Source of the DNA: Candidatus Thalassarchaeaceae archaeon
GTDB lineage: Archaea > Thermoplasmatota > Poseidoniia > Poseidoniales > Thalassarchaeaceae
Length of the DNA: 8,905 nt
Direction: 5' to 3'
Assembly (NCBI GenBank): GCA_029250565.1
Contig: JAQXFA010000108.1
Location: 1 to 8,905, forward strand
Under the pieces are notes generated by a model, which worked only from the letters and a program-made list of their open reading frames with translations, did no database searches and was not told the origin of the DNA. Made by a program: the position numbers and the translations under genes. Of the stretch, positions 6,052 to 8,905 are shown piece by piece (the first letter of the stretch is position 1; every line of letters starts with the position of its first letter).

Positions 6052-7578
6052 TCACTGTAGACCATCAACTCTTGCAAGAACAGCTTGAGGCCTGACATAA
6101 TATTCAGTGATTATTTGAGCAACTTGATCGGCTTTACGGATATCATTGAGAACCATCCAATCAAGGATTCGCTTTCTAGTACGCAATTCATCACGCATTC
6201 GTTCTTGTGAATAATTGATTTTAACCATGATTTTCTCAAGAATATAGGATTTACCAGAGAAATCGAAATCATCTCTTGAGGGGTCCCATTTGAACACTTC
6301 ATTGGTAATCACTTCCAAACTGTGAGGGTCAACACCAACAATCTCAACAATCTGTTTTGAACGCCTAACACGGCGACCATTAATACGGGTTTGAATTTGA
6401 ATCACACAGGCTTCCAAAGCAGGAAGAAGAACACGAGGAATGTCAATTGGTTTGTTCTCTAATCTGTGAACTAGTGAAGGAACTGAGTCTGCGTGAACAG
6501 TTGAATATGAACAGTGTCCAGTAGCCATAGCTTGGAACAAAACATAAGCTTCTGCACCACGAATCTCACCTACAATAATGTATTCTGGTCGCTCTCTTAG
6601 AGCGGCCTTCAATAGTTCGAATTCTCCAATCACACCGTCATCGGATTCACCACCGAAACCTTGTCGAGTTAACCCCGGAATCCAATTTGGTTGAGGGATG
6701 TTAACTTCACGAGTTGATTCAATACTAACGATTTTCATTTGCCATGGGATAAACAATGCCATTGCATTGAGAGTTGTGGTTTTACCCGATGCCGTCCCAC
6801 CTACAAACAGCATTGAGATACCTTGCTGGAAACCTATCCACAAGTAGGCAACCATTAGTGAGGTCATGGTTCGGAATGCAACAATATCACAAGGCGAAAA
6901 TGGATCTTCTCGGAATCTGCGTATACAGAAAGTTGAACCTTTCGTTGAAATTTCATAACCCAATTTCATGACAATTCTTGAACCATCCATCAGGGTTGCG
7001 TCAAGCAATGGTTCCGCAACAGATATGTGTTTACCACAACGTTGTGCCAACTTGATAACATACGATTCAAGTTCTTCATCAGTAGGCCATAGAATTGATG
7101 TCTCAACAGACTCAAACTTACGATGGTATGCGAAAATTGGGATTCCTGTGCCATCTAAAGATACGTCCTCAACATTTGCATCATTCATCAGAACATCCAT
7201 GCGGCCATAACCAATCAAATCACGCTTAAGATAGTAAAAAATCTTCGAGCGTGACTTCTTCGTGATTTTCATCCCGTAGGATTTGATGATTTGGTCCATT
7301 GCCGCTCGCAAATAACCCTCTGGATCAGTATCAATTTCTTCAATATCTGCAGTCAAAGACCTAACATAAATATCCATTATTTCTTCAAATTGTGACTGTT
7401 CCTTCTTGTTTAGAGGTGGTTCTATGGCTTGATAAATAATATTCAATGTTCTAAGGTCACGAACAATCCTAGCAAACGAATGAGGTGGTGCAACTGGGTA
7501 CTTATCAAGTTCCTCATATTGTTGTTTTTGGCGCTTTCTGCGTTGGCGTTGCGGTCGTCCACGTCCTTTTCGTGCCAT
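6052..7578 (-). CDS. FlaI/TadA-like type IV pilus assembly ATPase
   Basis: This 508-residue cytoplasmic hexameric ATPase of the type II/IV secretion superfamily powers pilus or pseudopilus assembly through the platform proteins encoded next. The first ~20 residues are strongly basic (MARKGRGRPQRQRRKRQK). An N-terminal domain with the Y-x-x-x-EPPLN-type segment follows. In the RecA-like core, Walker A GGTASGKTT is at 260-268 with Lys266, the IESTREV segment that corresponds to the Asp box is at 286-292, and Walker B ends at VGEIRG (336-341) with catalytic Glu338. The His box TGHCSYSTVHAD includes His355 and His362. Length is close to FlaI (about 500-530). ATG 7578 is preferred because GGAGG lies 7 nt upstream; an in-frame TTG at 7584 would add two residues but is too close to GGAGG. 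It is the first gene of the five-gene operon. No archaellin or FlaF/G/H genes follow, so this is not a classical archaellum cluster. Confidence 0.93.
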   Translation of the reverse strand: MARKGRGRPQRQRRKRQKQQYEELDKYPVAPPHSFARIVRDLRTLNIIYQAIEPPLNKKEQSQFEEIMDIYVRSLTADIEEIDTDPEGYLRAAMDQIIKSYGMKITKKSRSKIFYYLKRDLIGYGRMDVLMNDANVEDVSLDGTGIPIFAYHRKFESVETSILWPTDEELESYVIKLAQRCGKHISVAEPLLDATLMDGSRIVMKLGYEISTKGSTFCIRRFREDPFSPCDIVAFRTMTSLMVAYLWIGFQQGISMLFVGGTASGKTTTLNAMALFIPWQMKIVSIESTREVNIPQPNWIPGLTRQGFGGESDDGVIGEFELLKAALRERPEYIIVGEIRGAEAYVLFQAMATGHCSYSTVHADSVPSLVHRLENKPIDIPRVLLPALEACVIQIQTRINGRRVRRSKQIVEIVGVDPHSLEVITNEVFKWDPSRDDFDFSGKSYILEKIMVKINYSQERMRDELRTRKRILDWMVLNDIRKADQVAQIITEYYVRPQAVLARVDGLQ

Positions 7579-7585
7579 GTCCAAA

Positions 7586-7590
7586 CCTCC
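7586..7590 (-). promoter_or_regulatory. Ribosome binding site GGAGG for the pilus ATPase gene
   Basis: GGAGG on the minus strand lies 7 nt before ATG 7578 and only 1 nt before the alternative TTG at 7584. Spacing therefore selects the ATG. Confidence 0.6.
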
Positions 7591-7620
7591 GTCTCCGTTT
7601 ATGCGACCGTTGTCTTTTCA

Positions 7621-7639
7621 CTATAACCTTTGGTTATAG
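7621..7639. repeat. Perfect palindrome CTATAACC-TTT-GGTTATAG upstream of the pilus operon
   Basis: Two 8-bp arms are exactly complementary around a 3-nt centre. Past a 2-nt bulge on one side, a further CTTTT/AAAAG can pair, giving about 13 bp of imperfect symmetry. It ends 43 nt before the ATPase start codon. No T-run follows on either strand, so it does not look like an intrinsic terminator. It could be a dimeric regulator's operator or a hairpin in the 5' leader of the pilus mRNA; the sequence alone does not tell which. Confidence 0.6.
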
Positions 7640-7668
7640 AAAAGGGCTTTGGAATTGAACTACGTATT

Positions 7669-7689
7669 ATTGGTGATTATACAACCAAT
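7669..7689 (-). promoter_or_regulatory. Candidate TATA-like promoter element inside an inverted repeat (ATTGGT-N9-ACCAAT)
   Basis: Six-base arms ATTGGT and ACCAAT are exact complements and flank an AT-rich core that reads TGTATAATC on the minus strand, preceded by an A-rich GAAAAAGATT stretch that could act as a BRE. If the core is the TATA box, transcription would begin about 25 nt downstream, near 7655. That leaves a leader of about 75 nt containing the second palindrome and the GGAGG site. The symmetry around the core suggests a repressor site, but this is inference. Confidence 0.35.
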
Positions 7690-7715
7690 CTTTTTCAAAC
7701 TCTCATGAATACAAA

Positions 7716-7728
7716 GCAACAAAAATAA
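7716..7728 (-). terminator. T-rich 3' end of the permease-like gene
   Basis: Immediately after the TGA of the permease-like gene the minus strand reads TTATTTTTGTTG with no hairpin, the form typical of archaeal U-rich termination signals. It would separate that gene from the pilus operon downstream. Confidence 0.4.
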
Positions 7729-8905
7729 TCAATTCTCAAATGGCCTTCGACCCCATCTTCTGTTAAGCATCATTAGGAATGCAATTCCAAGAATGATTAA
7801 ACCTGCACTAACACCAAGAATTCCACGCAACCCTCTGCCAGCCACATTCTCCTCAACTAATACAGAAGTTGTTGCATTCAGTCCTTCCTCTGAAACCATC
7901 TGACCCCAATTTTCGTAAATTGTCATATCACCTTGGGTGAATGAAATGAGGAATAGGGCAAGAAGAGGAATTATTGTTCCAATGTAGAACCACGCCATAA
8001 TTGAAATGTCAAAAATTGCCTTATTGGGGCGGGGTCCCATCAATAACGCTGTCAGGCTAACAATGTAAATTGAATTAGCAACCATCACGATAAGAGCGGC
8101 TGGTAATGCCCATAATTGATCTAGCACTACTGACATCACAAACAAGAAAATGATCGATATCCAAGTTGTGATCAAAAAGTACACGACGATTTTCGCCCGC
8201 AATAATTCAGGAAGTGCAACAGGAAAACCATTGAGATAATCTGGTGAATCCATACCATTTAGCCATGAGTAAAATTGGAATCCAAAAAATCCGAGAAACG
8301 GAGCATAAGAAAGTAGATTGAATGGAATGGGAAATGAGGCGAAATCAACTAACCAAGCCAATAACAACAGGAAAAGAAGCGGCACACTATATGAGATGAG
8401 CATCTTTACTAATGTATTTGAACGCCACAAATCAACCAAATCTTTAGCCACTAACAAACGTAATGTTCCGTTACCAAGGAATGGAAGTCTCTCCCAAACT
8501 GGTGTGAATAATTCGCTCTTCGTTGTAACATGGATTTCAAAATCATCCGGCACTAAATGAGCACCTATGTAAGCTAGTAAAAATGAGATGGGGATGGTTA
8601 CCAATGGTATCCAATGCTGATGTGAAAATTGGTATAACATTCCAGGAATTAATAATTTAATGTCAACAATTTGTAATGCCCCAAGTAACCCAATACAAAT
8701 CCCAATCATTGGAATCGTGTACGACCATTTTCCACCTTTACTAAATAGTGCTGAAGCAATGAATGAAAGTGCTAATCCTTCAGATAATGTGGTGGTTAAA
8801 GCAAGCAGTACAACTGGAAGTGAAGCCCATTCAAGTGGTGTTGAAAGACCAGCGAATTGTTCAAGCATAATCCCCCCTGCCATACCAATTATTGTTGGAA
8901 TTAAT
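7729..8905 (-). CDS. Polytopic membrane protein, ABC-2-type permease-like, N-terminus cut by window edge
   Basis: The reading frame stays open to the window edge. The codons before the first visible Met (8883) read LIPTIIG, continuing a hydrophobic segment, so the true start is probably to the right. From that Met 384 residues are visible. Roughly three hydrophobic helices (about 16-42, 53-77, 91-112) come before a cytoplasmic stretch with the segment LRLLVAKDLVDLWRS. A second group of about six helices follows (starting near 160) and includes SPDYLNGFPVALPELLRAKIVVYFL, then an extracytoplasmic loop near 320-345 and a basic C-terminus. The K-D-L-x-D-x-x-R and P-V-x-x-x-E-L-L-x-A-K segments between helices are of the kind seen in ABC-2-type exporter permeases. 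No ATP-binding partner lies in the window, so the transporter call is tentative and the cargo unknown. A T-rich 3' end and a 144-nt gap separate it from the pilus operon. Confidence 0.6.
   Translation of the reverse strand, partial: LIPTIIGMAGGIMLEQFAGLSTPLEWASLPVVLLALTTTLSEGLALSFIASALFSKGGKWSYTIPMIGICIGLLGALQIVDIKLLIPGMLYQFSHQHWIPLVTIPISFLLAYIGAHLVPDDFEIHVTTKSELFTPVWERLPFLGNGTLRLLVAKDLVDLWRSNTLVKMLISYSVPLLFLLLLAWLVDFASFPIPFNLLSYAPFLGFFGFQFYSWLNGMDSPDYLNGFPVALPELLRAKIVVYFLITTWISIIFLFVMSVVLDQLWALPAALIVMVANSIYIVSLTALLMGPRPNKAIFDISIMAWFYIGTIIPLLALFLISFTQGDMTIYENWGQMVSEEGLNATTSVLVEENVAGRGLRGILGVSAGLIILGIAFLMMLNRRWGRRPFEN

Noticed and set aside
2477..7578. Archaellum (fla/arl) operon
   Set aside because: No archaellin repeats or FlaF/G/H-like genes are present, and there are two platform genes instead of one FlaJ.
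7621..7639. Palindrome as an intrinsic transcription terminator
   Set aside because: Neither strand has a T-run after the hairpin; a better T-rich end for the permease-like gene lies at 7716-7728.

Overview
The window looks like chromosomal DNA from an AT-leaning archaeon. The evidence is an archaeal FlaI/TadA-like pilus ATPase with two FlaJ/TadC-type platform proteins, a kinase resembling archaeal 2-phosphoglycerate kinase, and GGTGA/GGAGG ribosome binding sites in very compact operons. A planktonic marine euryarchaeon (Poseidoniales/MGII or a relative) would fit, but that assignment is an inference from gene content and cannot be proven from the sequence alone. No RNA gene, CRISPR array, transposase or attachment site was seen.

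Layout: two gene blocks converge near 2470. The left block (+ strand, 1-2467) holds the C-terminal half of an NAD(P)-dependent aldehyde dehydrogenase cut by the window edge, a small P-loop kinase of the 2-phosphoglycerate kinase type, and an integral-membrane non-heme diiron protein with the full histidine signature of AlkB-type alkane monooxygenases. The spacing (about 54 nt, then 4 nt) suggests one transcript. A hydroxylase plus an aldehyde dehydrogenase suggests oxidation of a hydrophobic alkyl substrate through alcohol and aldehyde to acid. The kinase has no obvious place in that route.

The middle block (- strand, 7578 down to 2477) is a five-gene pilus or pseudopilus operon: ATPase, platform protein 1, platform protein 2, and two small single-helix pilin-like proteins. 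Gaps are 14, 15 and 7 nt, ending in a 1-nt overlap. The order ATPase-TadB-like-TadC-like resembles archaeal EppA-dependent (Epd-like) and bacterial Tad systems rather than an archaellum. Both platform proteins carry a cysteine-containing extracytoplasmic insert after their first membrane helix, which is not typical of FlaJ/TadC. The ATPase would drive assembly from the cytoplasm, the platform pair would pull subunits from the membrane, and the two pilin-like proteins would be minor subunits or a tip/pseudopilus. No prepilin peptidase or abundant major pilin lies in the window.

The 144-nt gap at 7585-7728 is the only sizeable intergenic stretch. It holds a T-rich 3' end for the upstream gene, an inverted repeat around a TATA-like core, a perfect 8-bp-arm palindrome, and the ATPase ribosome binding site, so it is the likely control region of the pilus operon. 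To its right (- strand, 7729-8905) is most of a polytopic membrane protein resembling an ABC-2-type permease, cut at its N-terminus by the window edge.
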